Positions 34,533 through 43,257 of a stretch of DNA of 64,000 bases are shown one piece after another (the first letter of the stretch is position 1; each line of letters begins with the position of its first letter). Source of the stretch: Paraplanobispora takensis (GTDB taxonomy: Bacteria > Actinomycetota > Actinomycetes > Streptosporangiales > Streptosporangiaceae); assembly GCF_016863195.1 (NCBI RefSeq), contig NZ_BOOK01000007.1, positions 62,001-126,000 of the forward strand, in the 5' to 3' direction. A program made the position numbers and the translations under genes. The notes beneath the pieces are model-generated. The model made no database searches. It had not been told where the DNA came from and was given only the letters and a program-made list of their open reading frames with translations.

Positions 34533-34545
34533 GATCAATTGATCA
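34533..34545. promoter_or_regulatory. AT palindrome upstream of the GT2 gene
   Basis: GATCAATTGATC is a perfect 12-base palindrome in the AT-rich 160-base gap before the glycosyltransferase pair. The 10-mer CAATTGATCA within it recurs upstream of the M6 protease at 54837-54846. Confidence 0.35.
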
Positions 34546-34660
34546 TGCTGTGGATCGTCGTTTTTCTCACCCCGCATTAATGATCGCCTCAGGAACGCCC
34601 AAGACCGGTCGCCGAACCTGAGGCCATGACAGCTCAGAGCCACGATCCACGGGGGGCAGC

Positions 34661-35851
34661 ATGACCCAGCTGACGGCGCCGGTACGCACCCGGCTGGTGG
34701 AGATCGTCGTTCCCGTGTACAACGAGCAGCGGGTGCTCGCCGAGAGCGTCCGCCGCCTGCACTCCTACCTCGTCGCCACCTTCCCCTACGGCTTCCGCAT
34801 CACGATCGCCGACAACGCCAGCACCGATCAGACCTGGCCGATCGCGGTCGGCCTGAGCCGGGAGCTGCCGTACGTGCGGGCCGTGCACCTGGAGGCCAAG
34901 GGCCGGGGACGGGCGCTGCGGCGGGTGTGGTCCGAGAGCGACGCCGACGTGGTCGGCTACATGGACGTGGACCTGTCCACCGATCTGGACGCCTTCCTGC
35001 CGCTGGTGGCCCCGCTGCTGTCGGGCCACAGCGACCTGGCGATCGGCACCCGCCTGTCCCGGGGCTCGAACGTGGTGCGCGGGCCGAAGCGGGAGTTCAT
35101 CTCGCGCTCCTACAACCTGCTGCTTCGCGGGGCGATGGGCGCGGGCTTCTCCGACGCCCAGTGCGGCTTCAAGGCGGTCCGCACCGAGATCGCCCAGGCG
35201 CTGCTGCCGGCGGTCGAGGACGAGGAGTGGTTCTTCGACACCGAGCTGCTGCTGCTGGCCGAGCGGCACGGGCTGCGCATCCACGAGGTCCCGGTGGACT
35301 GGGTGGACGACCCCGACAGCCGGGTGGACATCGTCAAGACCATCAAGGACGATCTGAAGGGCATGGCCCGCGTGGCGCGCAAGACCCTGTCCGGCCCGGC
35401 CGGCATCCCGGTCCCGCCCCGGGTACGCAACGCCACCCTCCCCAAGGGCCTGGCCCGCCAGCTGCCCAGCTTCGCCGTCATCGGCGTGATCAGCACGCTG
35501 GCCCACCTCGGCCTGTTCGTGTTCCTGCGGATGCTGGTGCCCTCGGTGGCGGCCAACGCCCTGGCCCTGTTCATCACCGCCGTCGCCAACACCGCGGCCA
35601 ACCGCCGCTTCACCTTCGGCGTCACCGGCCGGGCGGGGGCCCTGCGCCAGCAGCTCGAAGGCGGCCTGGCCTTCGTCATCGGCCTGGTGCTGAGCACCGG
35701 CGGCCTGGCCGTGCTGACCGCCCTGGCCCCGGACGCCTCCACCGCCGCCGAGGTCGCCGCGGTCATCGCCGCCAACGCCCTGGCCACCCTGGTCCGCTTC
35801 TTCCTGCTGCGCGCGTGGGTCTTCAACCCGCGCCGGGCGGAGGCCGCGTGA
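34661..35851 (+). CDS. GT2 glycosyltransferase fused to a GtrA-like membrane domain
   Basis: A 396-residue protein. Residues 12-245 are a GT2 domain of the polyprenyl-phosphate glycosyltransferase kind (EIVVPVYNEQ, then the DVDLST metal-binding stretch and GFKAVRTE). Residues about 255-390 hold four membrane helices of the GtrA family (LPSFAVIGVISTLAHLGLFVFL ... ANTAANRRFTFGV). Such fusions make or flip polyprenyl-phosphate sugars for cell-surface glycosylation. ATG follows GGGGGG; the stop overlaps the start of the GT39 gene (TGATG), so both are translated together. Confidence 0.88.
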   Translation: MTQLTAPVRTRLVEIVVPVYNEQRVLAESVRRLHSYLVATFPYGFRITIADNASTDQTWPIAVGLSRELPYVRAVHLEAKGRGRALRRVWSESDADVVGYMDVDLSTDLDAFLPLVAPLLSGHSDLAIGTRLSRGSNVVRGPKREFISRSYNLLLRGAMGAGFSDAQCGFKAVRTEIAQALLPAVEDEEWFFDTELLLLAERHGLRIHEVPVDWVDDPDSRVDIVKTIKDDLKGMARVARKTLSGPAGIPVPPRVRNATLPKGLARQLPSFAVIGVISTLAHLGLFVFLRMLVPSVAANALALFITAVANTAANRRFTFGVTGRAGALRQQLEGGLAFVIGLVLSTGGLAVLTALAPDASTAAEVAAVIAANALATLVRFFLLRAWVFNPRRAEAA

Positions 35852-37953
35852 TGACCGCCGCCACCGTCACCCGGCGCGCGGCCCCGTCCGCGCGCTCCCG
35901 GGGGGCCGCCCCCCGCTGGGCCCGTCCCGCCTTCTGGGCCGTGCTGGCCCTGGCGACCGTCCTGCACGTGTGGGCGCTGGGCCGCAACGGCGACGCCAAC
36001 TCCTACTACGCCGCGGCCATCCTGTCGGGCACGCAGAGCTGGAAGGCGTTCTTCTTCGGCGCCCTGGACGCCGGATCGTTCATCACCGTGGACAAGCCGC
36101 CGTTCGCCCTGTGGGTGATGGGGCTGTCGGCGAGGGTCTTCGGGTACGGGACGTGGAGCATGCTCCTGCCCCAGGCGGCCGCGGGCGTCGCGGCGGTCGC
36201 CGTGGTCCACTCGGCCGTGCGGCGCTCGCTGTCCGGTACGGCGGGCCACGCGGCGGCGCTGGCCGCCGCGCTGGTGATGACGCTGACCCCGATCACGGTC
36301 GCCATCAACCGGGACAACAACCCCGACACCGTCCTGGTCCTGCTCCTGGTGCTGGCCGGGTGGTTCTGCCTGGAGGCCGTGCGCGACGGCAGGACGCGGA
36401 CCCTGGTCCTCTCGGCGGTGCTGGTCGGCCTGGCCTTCAACACGAAGATGCTCCAGGCCTACCTGGTGGTCCCCGCCTTCGCCGTGGTCTACCTGGTGAC
36501 GGCCCCCGGCACGGTGCCGCGCCGCTTCGGCCGGCTGCTCGCGGCGGGCGCGGCGCTGGTGGTCTCCAGCGGCTGGTGGATGCTGATCGTCGATCTGTGG
36601 CCCGCGGCCGATCGTCCCTACGTCGGGGGCAGCACCGACAACTCCGTCTGGGACCTGGTGGTCGGCTACAACGGCCTGGGCCGGATCTTCGGGGGACAGG
36701 GCCGCGGGGGCGGCGCAGGCGGCGGCTTCGGCGGTGAGCCGGGCGCGGGACGGCTGTTCAACGACGTCATGGCCGGGCAGATCTCGTGGCTGCTGCCCTT
36801 CGCGGTCCTCGCCCTGGTGTGCGGCCTGATCCTGGCCACCCGCCGGGCCACGCGGGCGGCGGCGCCGTCCACGGGCGAGGCGGCGCCCTCGCGGACGGTT
36901 CCGTCCGTGACGCGGGCGCCGGCCGTACGCGAGGACCTCCCCGGGGCCCGCGCGGCCCTGATCATGTGGGGCGGCTGGCTGGCCGTCCACTATGCGGTGT
37001 TCAGCTTCTCCAGCGGCACCTTCCACCCGTACTACTCCACCGCCATGGCCCCGGCCGTCGCGGCCCTGACCGGCCTGGGCGGGGCGCTGATGTGGCGGGC
37101 GTACCGGCGCTCGCGCGCCTGGGCCTGGGCGCTGCCGGCGGGGATCGCGGTGACCGGGGCGTGGGCGTTCACGGTGCTGCGCCGTACTCCGGACTTCGTG
37201 CCCTGGCTGGCGTGGGCGGTGGCGGGGCTGACCGCGGTCGCCGCGGCCGGGCTGCTGTCGGCCCGGATGAGCCGGCGCCTGCGGCTGCGGATCTCCGCCG
37301 TCGCCCTGGCGGCCGGGCTGTCGGCGGGCCTGGCCGGTCCGGCCGCCTACGCCGTGACCCCGCTGGGCTCGGCCGTCAACGGCACCAACCCCACCGCGGG
37401 CCCCGCGGGCGGCGGCTTCGGCGGGCCCGGGGGCATGCGGATGCCCGGCGGGACGCGCGAGGGCTTTCCCGGCGGGACGCGCGAGGGCTTTCCCGGCGGG
37501 ACGCCTCCCGGTGACGCCGCGCCAGGGGCGCCTCCCAGCGGTGCCGCGGAGGGGGCGCCGGGTGGCGGCCGGGGCGGCATGCGGGGCGGTCCCGGTGGGA
37601 GCGTGAGTTCGCAGATGATCGAGTACCTGCGGGAGAACCGGGGCGAGGCGAGCTGGCTGGTCGCGGTGAGCAGCGCGCAGAGCGCTTCGTCGATCATCCT
37701 GTCGACCGGTCAGCCGGTCATCGCGATGGGCGGCTTCACCGGCGGCGACCCGGCGATGACCGTGGACCGGCTCAAGGAACTCCTCTCCTCCGGCCGGCTC
37801 AGGTACCTGATGCCCGGCGGGGGCCGGGGAGGTCCCGGGGGAGGCGGCGGCTCCGAGGTGAACACGTGGGTGCAGACCAACTGCACCGCGGTCGCCCCGT
37901 CGGAGTACGGCGGGCAGGAGAGCGAGCAGTCGTCCCTCTACCGCTGCGGCTGA
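35851..37953 (+). CDS. GT39 (ArnT/PMT-type) membrane glycosyltransferase
   Basis: A 700-residue multi-pass protein of the ArnT/PMT family that uses polyprenyl-phosphate sugars. Early loop GRNGDANSYYAAAI with the acidic residue, then ITVDKPPFALWVMGLSARVFG and TPITVAINRDNNPD; about 11-13 membrane helices. A Gly/Pro/Met-rich stretch (about residues 510-590) carries two GGTREGFP copies encoded by a 24-base repeat at 37447-37494. The C-terminal soluble part (SQMIEYLRENRGEASWLVAVSSAQSAS) is found in actinobacterial members. Probably uses the donor made by the upstream GT2 protein. Confidence 0.88.
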   Translation: MTAATVTRRAAPSARSRGAAPRWARPAFWAVLALATVLHVWALGRNGDANSYYAAAILSGTQSWKAFFFGALDAGSFITVDKPPFALWVMGLSARVFGYGTWSMLLPQAAAGVAAVAVVHSAVRRSLSGTAGHAAALAAALVMTLTPITVAINRDNNPDTVLVLLLVLAGWFCLEAVRDGRTRTLVLSAVLVGLAFNTKMLQAYLVVPAFAVVYLVTAPGTVPRRFGRLLAAGAALVVSSGWWMLIVDLWPAADRPYVGGSTDNSVWDLVVGYNGLGRIFGGQGRGGGAGGGFGGEPGAGRLFNDVMAGQISWLLPFAVLALVCGLILATRRATRAAAPSTGEAAPSRTVPSVTRAPAVREDLPGARAALIMWGGWLAVHYAVFSFSSGTFHPYYSTAMAPAVAALTGLGGALMWRAYRRSRAWAWALPAGIAVTGAWAFTVLRRTPDFVPWLAWAVAGLTAVAAAGLLSARMSRRLRLRISAVALAAGLSAGLAGPAAYAVTPLGSAVNGTNPTAGPAGGGFGGPGGMRMPGGTREGFPGGTREGFPGGTPPGDAAPGAPPSGAAEGAPGGGRGGMRGGPGGSVSSQMIEYLRENRGEASWLVAVSSAQSASSIILSTGQPVIAMGGFTGGDPAMTVDRLKELLSSGRLRYLMPGGGRGGPGGGGGSEVNTWVQTNCTAVAPSEYGGQESEQSSLYRCG

Positions 37954-38096
37954 ACGACGGGGAGGGCCGGCGGGCGCGGGCCCCGCGGTCCCTCTCCGGC
38001 CCCTCCTCCGCACCCGCCTCCGGCCCCCCTCCCGCCTCCGTCGTCCCTCGCCGATGACCGGATCACAGGGAACGGGGGCGGGCAGGCGTGCTGCTG

Positions 38097-38102
38097 TAGT
38101 CT
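38097..38102 (+). promoter_or_regulatory. Leaderless promoter -10 box TAGTCT
   Basis: TAGTCT, six bases, then the GTG of the TetR gene; identical arrangement to 18076. Confidence 0.5.
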
Positions 38103-38108
38103 TGCGCC

Positions 38109-38756
38109 GTGCACAGCGGAGGAGGAGCGCGCGGCAGCCGCGCCGACCAGGCAGACCAGCGGCGGGCCGAACTGCTCGAAGCCGCTCGGAAGGTGGTTCT
38201 GGAGCGGGGGCTGGCCAGCACCCGCGTGGCCGACATCGCCAAGGCGACCAACGTGAGCGGCGGGCTGATCCACTATCACTTCGCCACCAAGGACGATCTC
38301 ATCACCGAGATGCTCCGCAGCACGAGCGAGGCGGAGATCCAGCGGCTGCGGGAGATCGCCGACGGCCCCGAGAGCGCGGTCGAGCGGCTGGACCACATCC
38401 TGCGCGTGTGCATCCCCGCCTCCCGGGACGACCAGGGCTGGATCCTCTGGCTCGACGCCTGGGCGGTCGGGATGCGCGAGGAGCACGTGCGGACCATCCT
38501 GCTGCAGTTCGAGGGTGCCTGGATCGACGTCCTCAGGGACGTGATCGCCCACGGCGTGGCCCTGGGCGAGTTCGTCTGCGACGATCCGCAGGGCGCGGCC
38601 GAGCGCCTCGACGGCATGCTCGACGGCCTGGCCATCCGCTACACCCTGGACGCCGGGAACATGTCCCGGGCCCGCCTGCTGGAACACGCCCGCGTCGCCG
38701 CGGCGCGGGAGGTGGGGCTGGAGCGTTCCGCGTTCCCCGCCGAGGCCGCTCCCTGA
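38109..38756 (+). CDS. TetR family regulator (BetI/PksA-like)
   Basis: A 215-residue regulator: helix-turn-helix about 15-65 (RRAELLEAARKVVLERGLASTRVADIAKATNVSGGLIHYHFATKDDLI) and a TetR_C_6-like effector domain (WILWLDAWAVGMREEHVRTI). GTG start in a leaderless setting. The following gene is convergent; the target is not evident. Confidence 0.88.
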   Translation: MHSGGGARGSRADQADQRRAELLEAARKVVLERGLASTRVADIAKATNVSGGLIHYHFATKDDLITEMLRSTSEAEIQRLREIADGPESAVERLDHILRVCIPASRDDQGWILWLDAWAVGMREEHVRTILLQFEGAWIDVLRDVIAHGVALGEFVCDDPQGAAERLDGMLDGLAIRYTLDAGNMSRARLLEHARVAAAREVGLERSAFPAEAAP

Positions 38757-38768
38757 GCAGCACGCTTT

Positions 38769-38832
38769 CCCGCGAAGCCGTTGACCGGGCGCCGGTCGTC
38801 CCCGCGAAGCCGTTCGCCGGGCGCCGCCGTTC
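38769..38832. repeat. 32-base imperfect duplication after the TetR gene
   Basis: CCCGCGAAGCCGTT begins at 38769 and again at 38801, giving two 32-base units with a few differences in the spacer between convergent genes. Confidence 0.65.
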
Positions 38833-38907
38833 TCCGGGGGCCGTCAGCCGAACACCGGCGTTCCCCGCGGGCTTCGCGGCGGCCTCGCGGGGACGCGCGG
38901 CGTGGTC

Positions 38908-40236
38908 TCAGTGCTTGCTCCTGTCCTTGCCCGCGGCGATCGCCTTGCGCGAGTCGGCGATGTAGCCGGCGACGTACGGGTGGGCCGGGTACAGCGCGCG
39001 CACCTTGCGGAACTTGGGCAGGGCCGCCCGATAGCGGTGGGCGAAGAAGTCGTCGAGCGCGGAGTCGTAGACCCGGCTGGTCGGCGACTGGCGGGCCGTC
39101 ACCCCGGCGGCGGCGAGCCGCTTCCTGACGACGCCCACCGGCAGGATGAAGCTGTGGTTCTCGGTCACGCCCCCGCCGGGCTCCGGGGATCCCGCGATCA
39201 GCATCCCGATGACCTTGCCCTCCCTGCTGAACACCGGCCCGCCCGAGTTGCCCGGGTAGGACGGCGCCTGGGCCTGGATGTATGGAACGTTCCAAACCGT
39301 GGTCCGGTTGGCGTTGTAGGCCCCCTCGGTCAGCGCCGGATAGAGCCGCGAGCGCAGGTCGAAGACCGTGCTGGTGGTGATGAGCCCGGGGAAGCCGTTG
39401 ATGTAGAGGGTGTCGCCCACGCGGACGTCGGTGTCCCGGCCCAGCGGCACGGTGGGCAGGTTCCTGGCGCCGGCCAGCTTCAGCAGGGCGAAGTCCTCGC
39501 CTGGATAGTCCCGGCCCCGCGCGACCAGCCTCAGCGGCCTGATCTTGGCCGTCTTGTCCATCCCGCCGCCGGGCAGGGGGCTGACGAGGGAGATGTACCT
39601 CTTCAGGCCCGTCACCCGCATGTTCTTGGCGTTGAACCGGTCGAACATGCTCCTGGTGAGCCTGACCAGCTCGTCGTCGGCCTGGGCGACCTGCGAGATC
39701 TCCTTCAGGAAGGTCCTGACGTCGCCGTCGCCGATCTTCGGCAGGGTCTTGCCGGCGAGGCCCGCCCGGATCTGGGCCTTGGGCGAGCCGACGCAGTGCG
39801 ATCCCGTCACCATGTAGCCGTCGGAGGTGATCCACCATCCGGTGCAGGCGCCCCCGAAGCTCGTACGGACCCTGCGGTCGTCACCCGTGGGCCGCAGATA
39901 GCGGTCCACGTCGGCCGCGGCCTTCCGGAGCACCCACTTCAGCTGGCTCTGCTGGTCGCCGGGGATGCGCTTGGCCTTGGCGTGCCGCCCGGCCTGGGCG
40001 CGCAGAGCGGCGAACGTCTTGCGCGGGCCCGCCTGGGGCACGACCACGGTGGCCGTGTAGTCCAGCGCGATCAGCTGGACGGCGGGATCGCTCTCGGCGG
40101 CCAGCCTGGTGCCGACCGCCACGTCGCCCGGCGGCGCCTGGGCCGCCAGGGCCTCGCCCGCGACGAGACCCGGTGAGATCACGACGCCGGTCACGGCGAG
40201 TCCCGCCGCGAGCCTCCGCCGAAGTGAGTTAGCCAT
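38908..40236 (-). CDS. Secreted trypsin-like serine protease
   Basis: A 442-residue exported protease. Signal peptide 1-32 (RRRLAAGLAVTGVVISPGLVAGEALA); chymotrypsin-fold triad His147 (VTGSHC), Asp248 (GEDFALLKL) and Ser331 (YPGNSGGPVF). The C-terminal 60 residues (FFAHRYRAALPKFRKVRALYPAHPYVAGYIADSRKAI) look like a TPR-type helix pair. No PDZ domain is seen. ATG 40236 follows GGGAGGGAAGGT, so I preferred it to an upstream in-frame start at 40320. Confidence 0.88.
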   Translation of the reverse strand: MANSLRRRLAAGLAVTGVVISPGLVAGEALAAQAPPGDVAVGTRLAAESDPAVQLIALDYTATVVVPQAGPRKTFAALRAQAGRHAKAKRIPGDQQSQLKWVLRKAAADVDRYLRPTGDDRRVRTSFGGACTGWWITSDGYMVTGSHCVGSPKAQIRAGLAGKTLPKIGDGDVRTFLKEISQVAQADDELVRLTRSMFDRFNAKNMRVTGLKRYISLVSPLPGGGMDKTAKIRPLRLVARGRDYPGEDFALLKLAGARNLPTVPLGRDTDVRVGDTLYINGFPGLITTSTVFDLRSRLYPALTEGAYNANRTTVWNVPYIQAQAPSYPGNSGGPVFSREGKVIGMLIAGSPEPGGGVTENHSFILPVGVVRKRLAAAGVTARQSPTSRVYDSALDDFFAHRYRAALPKFRKVRALYPAHPYVAGYIADSRKAIAAGKDRSKH

Positions 40237-40393
40237 ACCTTCCCTCCCCTGTGGTATAGGCGGGAGGGTGCGCCGCGTCACTAGAGCGCGGCTTGCATCC
40301 GGGTTGACGTTCCAGCTCACCGCGGGCCCGGCGCGACGGCCGGTCCGTGTGAGGGGCCTCGCGGATCGCGGGTGTCCGCCGGGGCGGCCGGGA

Positions 40394-40654
40394 TCAGGCG
40401 GGCAGGGCCGCCAGCAGGAAGGCCAGGCGGGCCGCGGCGTCCTCGATGTTGTCGGCGGTGCCGAGCCGGTAGCCCCAGGAGGTGATGAAGCCGCCGTCCG
40501 GGGAGCAGGTCACGGTCTCCATGAGGGTCTCGCTGAAGCGGTTGCGGACGCACACGTATGCCGGATCGCCGAGCGACACGTTCTGCAGGGACAGATCGGC
40601 GTGCGAACGGATCGCCGCGGCGAACCTCTCAAGGCAGGACAGCGTGTCGAGCAT
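40394..40654 (-). CDS. Small conserved-looking protein, 86 residues
   Basis: A short acidic protein with a predicted alpha-beta pattern (YVCVRNRFSETLMETVTCSPDGGFITSWGYRLG, then an amphipathic helix). Family not recognised. ATG 40654 follows GGAGG at nine bases. It is 45 bases downstream of the DUF5753 regulator on the same strand and has GCAATTGCG in its upstream region, shared with the 68-residue gene. A partner of the regulator is possible. Confidence 0.65.
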   Translation of the reverse strand: MLDTLSCLERFAAAIRSHADLSLQNVSLGDPAYVCVRNRFSETLMETVTCSPDGGFITSWGYRLGTADNIEDAAARLAFLLAALPA

Positions 40655-40699
40655 CGTGCTTCACCTCCGTCTTGCCGAGGATTGCACGATCTTGGGAGG

Positions 40700-41572
40700 T
40701 TAATCAAGCAATTGCGGTGACTGATTGGCGGATTGTCGAGCGAAATCATCGAGGACTCGCATGATGACCAGCCTGGCGTCCTCCCGGAAGGCCGCGATCT
40801 CGCCGAACTCCTCGAAGGCGCGCTCGTAGAAGGCGATGTCCTCGGGGTCGCGCAGGATCAGGTCCCTGGTCCTGGTCGGCACCGCGACGTGGTCCTGGTC
40901 GTAGATCCAGAATCCGTTGAGCAGGGCGGAGGGCAGGGGCGCCTCGAAGGGCACCACGCCGAACTCCACGTTGGGCAGCGCGGTCACCGCGAGCAGCCGG
41001 TCGAGCTGGCCGCGCATCACGTCCAGCGGGGCCAGGCGATAGCGCAGCACCGCCTCGGGCAGGATGAAGCGGAAGCGCTTGCTCTGGTCGTAGAGGATCT
41101 CCTGGCGCTGCATGCGCACCCGGATCGCCGCGTCGATCTCGTCGGGCGCGTTGTAGAGGCGCTTGATCCTGGTGAAGATGCTGCGGGCGTACTCGGTGGT
41201 CTGCAGCAGGCCGATGACGACGCCCGGCTCGAAGACCCGGAAGGTGGTCGTGCGCGCCTCCAGGTCGCGGATGTCCTCCTGGAGGGCCGCCAGGCCGCTG
41301 CGGTGCCGCTGCCGCCAGGAGTCCTGGCGTTCGAACAGGCCGTTGGCCTGCTCGATCAGCTCCTCCAGGACCTCGGGCGCGGCCTGTACGGCGCGCGCCC
41401 ACCCGGTGACGTCGTCCTCCGTGGCGGTCTGGCGGGCGTTCTCGATCCGGGAGATCTTCGAGGGCTGCCACCTCAGGCGTTCGGCGAGCTCCTTGCCCGA
41501 CAGGCCCGCGGTCTCCCGCAATCGGCGGAGCTGCGCCCCCAGCTCGACCCGGGCCTGCTGGAACCCACTCAT
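40700..41572 (-). CDS. XRE regulator with DUF5753 domain (Scr1 antitoxin-like family)
   Basis: A 290-residue actinobacteria-specific regulator: helix-turn-helix about 10-65 (LGAQLRRLRETAGLSGKELAERLRWQPSKISRIENARQ), then the DUF5753 domain (FEPGVVIGLLQTTEYARSIF ... LRYRLAPLDVMRGQLDRLL ... FEAPLPSALLNGFWIYD). Such proteins usually act with a small neighbouring partner (DUF397 or similar) in developmental or antibiotic control. Here two small genes flank it. ATG 41572 follows GGAGG. Confidence 0.92.
   Translation of the reverse strand: MSGFQQARVELGAQLRRLRETAGLSGKELAERLRWQPSKISRIENARQTATEDDVTGWARAVQAAPEVLEELIEQANGLFERQDSWRQRHRSGLAALQEDIRDLEARTTTFRVFEPGVVIGLLQTTEYARSIFTRIKRLYNAPDEIDAAIRVRMQRQEILYDQSKRFRFILPEAVLRYRLAPLDVMRGQLDRLLAVTALPNVEFGVVPFEAPLPSALLNGFWIYDQDHVAVPTRTRDLILRDPEDIAFYERAFEEFGEIAAFREDARLVIMRVLDDFARQSANQSPQLLD
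40708..40716. promoter_or_regulatory. GCAATTGCG motif upstream of the 86-residue gene
   Basis: GCAATTGCG overlaps the last codons of the DUF5753 gene, 54 bases upstream of the 86-residue gene. The same nine bases occur at 41932-41940, 33 bases upstream of the 68-residue gene. Confidence 0.35.
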
Positions 41573-41692
41573 AAGACCTCCCGTACGGTGCCGCACGAGG
41601 GTAGACCCGACGGGACGGAAGGTGCCATAGGGGCCGCCCCAATCGTGATCAACAGGTGACCCGCGGTCACTCAGGGGAGCGTCCGGCGGGTG

Positions 41693-41899
41693 TCAGGAGA
41701 GCACTTTGCGGGCGATGTCGATCAGCAGCTCCCGTGGGACCTCGACGGCGGTCTCACCGTCCAGGACGTGGCGCAGATCGGCCAGGGCGGCGGCGTCGGT
41801 GACGTGCAGCCCCTGGACGACGATGGTGCCCCGGTCGGTTTCGTAGAGGGAGGGGCAGGCCCCCGCCTCCGAGGTGGAGCCGAGAAACCGCAAACGCAT
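41693..41899 (-). CDS. Small actinobacterial protein beside an XRE regulator, 68 residues
   Basis: A 68-residue protein, MRLRFLGSTSEAGACPSLYETD..., with the Gly/Cys/Pro-Ser-Leu-Tyr pattern and VVQGLHVTD I associate with tiny partner proteins of DUF397/XRE modules in actinomycetes. ATG 41899 has GGAAGG nine bases upstream. It lies 120 bases upstream of the DUF5753 gene on the same strand and could be co-transcribed with it. Confidence 0.65.
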   Translation of the reverse strand: MRLRFLGSTSEAGACPSLYETDRGTIVVQGLHVTDAAALADLRHVLDGETAVEVPRELLIDIARKVLS

Positions 41900-41928
41900 G
41901 ACTGTGTCCTTCCCCGAGCCAGCCTCAT

Positions 41929-41946
41929 ATTGCAATTGCGCGCAAT
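41929..41946. promoter_or_regulatory. Overlapping palindromes ATTGCAAT and ATTGCGCGCAAT
   Basis: ATTGCAATTGCGCGCAAT contains two overlapping perfect palindromes (8 and 12 bases) directly upstream of the 68-residue gene; a likely binding site for the nearby XRE protein. Confidence 0.5.
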
Positions 41947-42021
41947 CCTAAAGCCTGGAAGATCAGGACATCCATAAATCACGAAATTTCCCCGCCGCTC
42001 GCGGGTGCCGGGTCGTCGGCG

Positions 42022-43053
42022 TCAGGCCATCAGCGTCTCCGCTCTGGAGAACAGCGCGAGAGTGGTGGCGTGCAGCGCGTCACCGATGTCCTTGGGGGCC
42101 TTGCCCGCGCAGGCCCGCGCGTGGGTGCCTTCAAGCACGATGCCCAGCTTGAAGCAGGCCATCACGGCATACCAGTCGATGGCCGACAGGTCCCGGTCCG
42201 ACAGGGCCGTGTAGCACGCGACGATCTCCTGCGCCGTCGCCAGATCGGCTATGCCGCCGCCGATGAGCCCCTGGCCGTCGGGGTCGGGCCAGGTGGCCAG
42301 CAGCCAGCCGAGGTCCAGCAGGGGATCGCCGACCGTGCACATCTCCCAGTCGACGATCGCCGCCACCCGCGGCCCGTCGTGGGCGAACATCAGGTTGGCC
42401 AGGTGATAGTCCCCGTGCATGATCCCCGGAGTGAAGTCCCGCGGCCGGTTGCGCTCCAGCCAGTCGGCGGTCCGGGCCAGTCCGGGGATGTCGGGGCCGG
42501 GATAGCCGTCCAGGGCCGAGTAGCCCTCCAGCTCGCCCGTCCACCGGGGGACCTGCCGCTCCAGGAACCCCTCGGGCCGTCCGAAACCGTCGAGCGGGGC
42601 TGGGTCCACCCGGCCGAGCTCCGCCAGCGCCGAGGCCGCCTCCAGCCCCATGCGGTGGCGGATCGCGGGGTCGCCCGCGTGCGGCTCCGGCAGCCCGACG
42701 GTGGCGTTGAAGCCGTCGACCGGCTCCATGAGATAGAAGACCGCGCCGCCCATGACGGTCTCGTCCGGGCAGGCGGCGACGAGCCGGGGCGCGGCGACGG
42801 GGGTGTCCCGCAGGACGGCGAGCACCCGGGCCTCGCGCCGGATCACCTCGTTGCTCCGGGCCCGCAGGTGCAGGGGCGGGCGGCGCAGGATGTACGGCAC
42901 GCCGCCACGGGTCAGGCGGAGCATGACGTTCTGCGTCCCGCCCGCGACCGGCTCGACCGCCCCGAACTCCCCGCCGGGCAGTCCCTGCTCGTCCATCCAC
43001 GCCCCGAGCACGTCCAGGTCGATCACGTTGACGTCGATGTGCGTGGAGGTCAT
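42022..43053 (-). CDS. APH-family phosphotransferase (ACAD10/11-type)
   Basis: A 343-residue kinase-fold protein of the aminoglycoside-phosphotransferase superfamily. GIMHGDYHLANLMF carries the catalytic Asp, and VAAIVDWEMCTVGDPLLDLGW the metal-binding Asp. The pattern (VEPVAGGTQNVMLRL, YILRRPP) is that of the branch related to the kinase domains of human ACAD10/11, thought to act on hydroxyacyl-CoAs rather than antibiotics. Location 200 bases downstream of the acyl-CoA carboxylase operon on the same strand agrees with a role in fatty or branched acid use. Confidence 0.85.
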   Translation of the reverse strand: MTSTHIDVNVIDLDVLGAWMDEQGLPGGEFGAVEPVAGGTQNVMLRLTRGGVPYILRRPPLHLRARSNEVIRREARVLAVLRDTPVAAPRLVAACPDETVMGGAVFYLMEPVDGFNATVGLPEPHAGDPAIRHRMGLEAASALAELGRVDPAPLDGFGRPEGFLERQVPRWTGELEGYSALDGYPGPDIPGLARTADWLERNRPRDFTPGIMHGDYHLANLMFAHDGPRVAAIVDWEMCTVGDPLLDLGWLLATWPDPDGQGLIGGGIADLATAQEIVACYTALSDRDLSAIDWYAVMACFKLGIVLEGTHARACAGKAPKDIGDALHATTLALFSRAETLMA

Positions 43054-43150
43054 GAGGACACCTAACCGAACGATGTTCTAGTGTTGGCGAATCTACGAGA
43101 CCGCGCGGCGCGGGTCAATAGCACCCGCGCCGCCCCGGCGCCCGGGTGGC

Positions 43151-43257
43151 GGGAGCCGTGCGGGCGTCGTGAGAGGGACCCGGGACCGGATCACGCGGGC
43201 TGTACAGGCATCTTGAGAGGGACCCGGGACCGGACCGCGCGGGCCGTACGGGCGTCA
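43151..43257. repeat. 44-base tandem repeat at the end of the AtuA-like gene
   Basis: Two 44-base units (43170-43213, 43214-43257) begin TGAGAGGGACCCGGGACCGG; a partial third copy lies at 43151-43169. The array ends exactly at the stop codon of the AtuA-like gene (43255-43257). Confidence 0.8.

Noticed and set aside
40645-41946. Classical toxin-antitoxin operon
   Set aside because: The DUF5753 protein is named antitoxin-like, but neither small neighbour shows a recognised toxin fold, so I kept it as a regulator module.
42022-43053. Aminoglycoside resistance gene
   Set aside because: The sequence pattern and the acyl-CoA context fit the ACAD10/11-type branch rather than antibiotic phosphotransferases.
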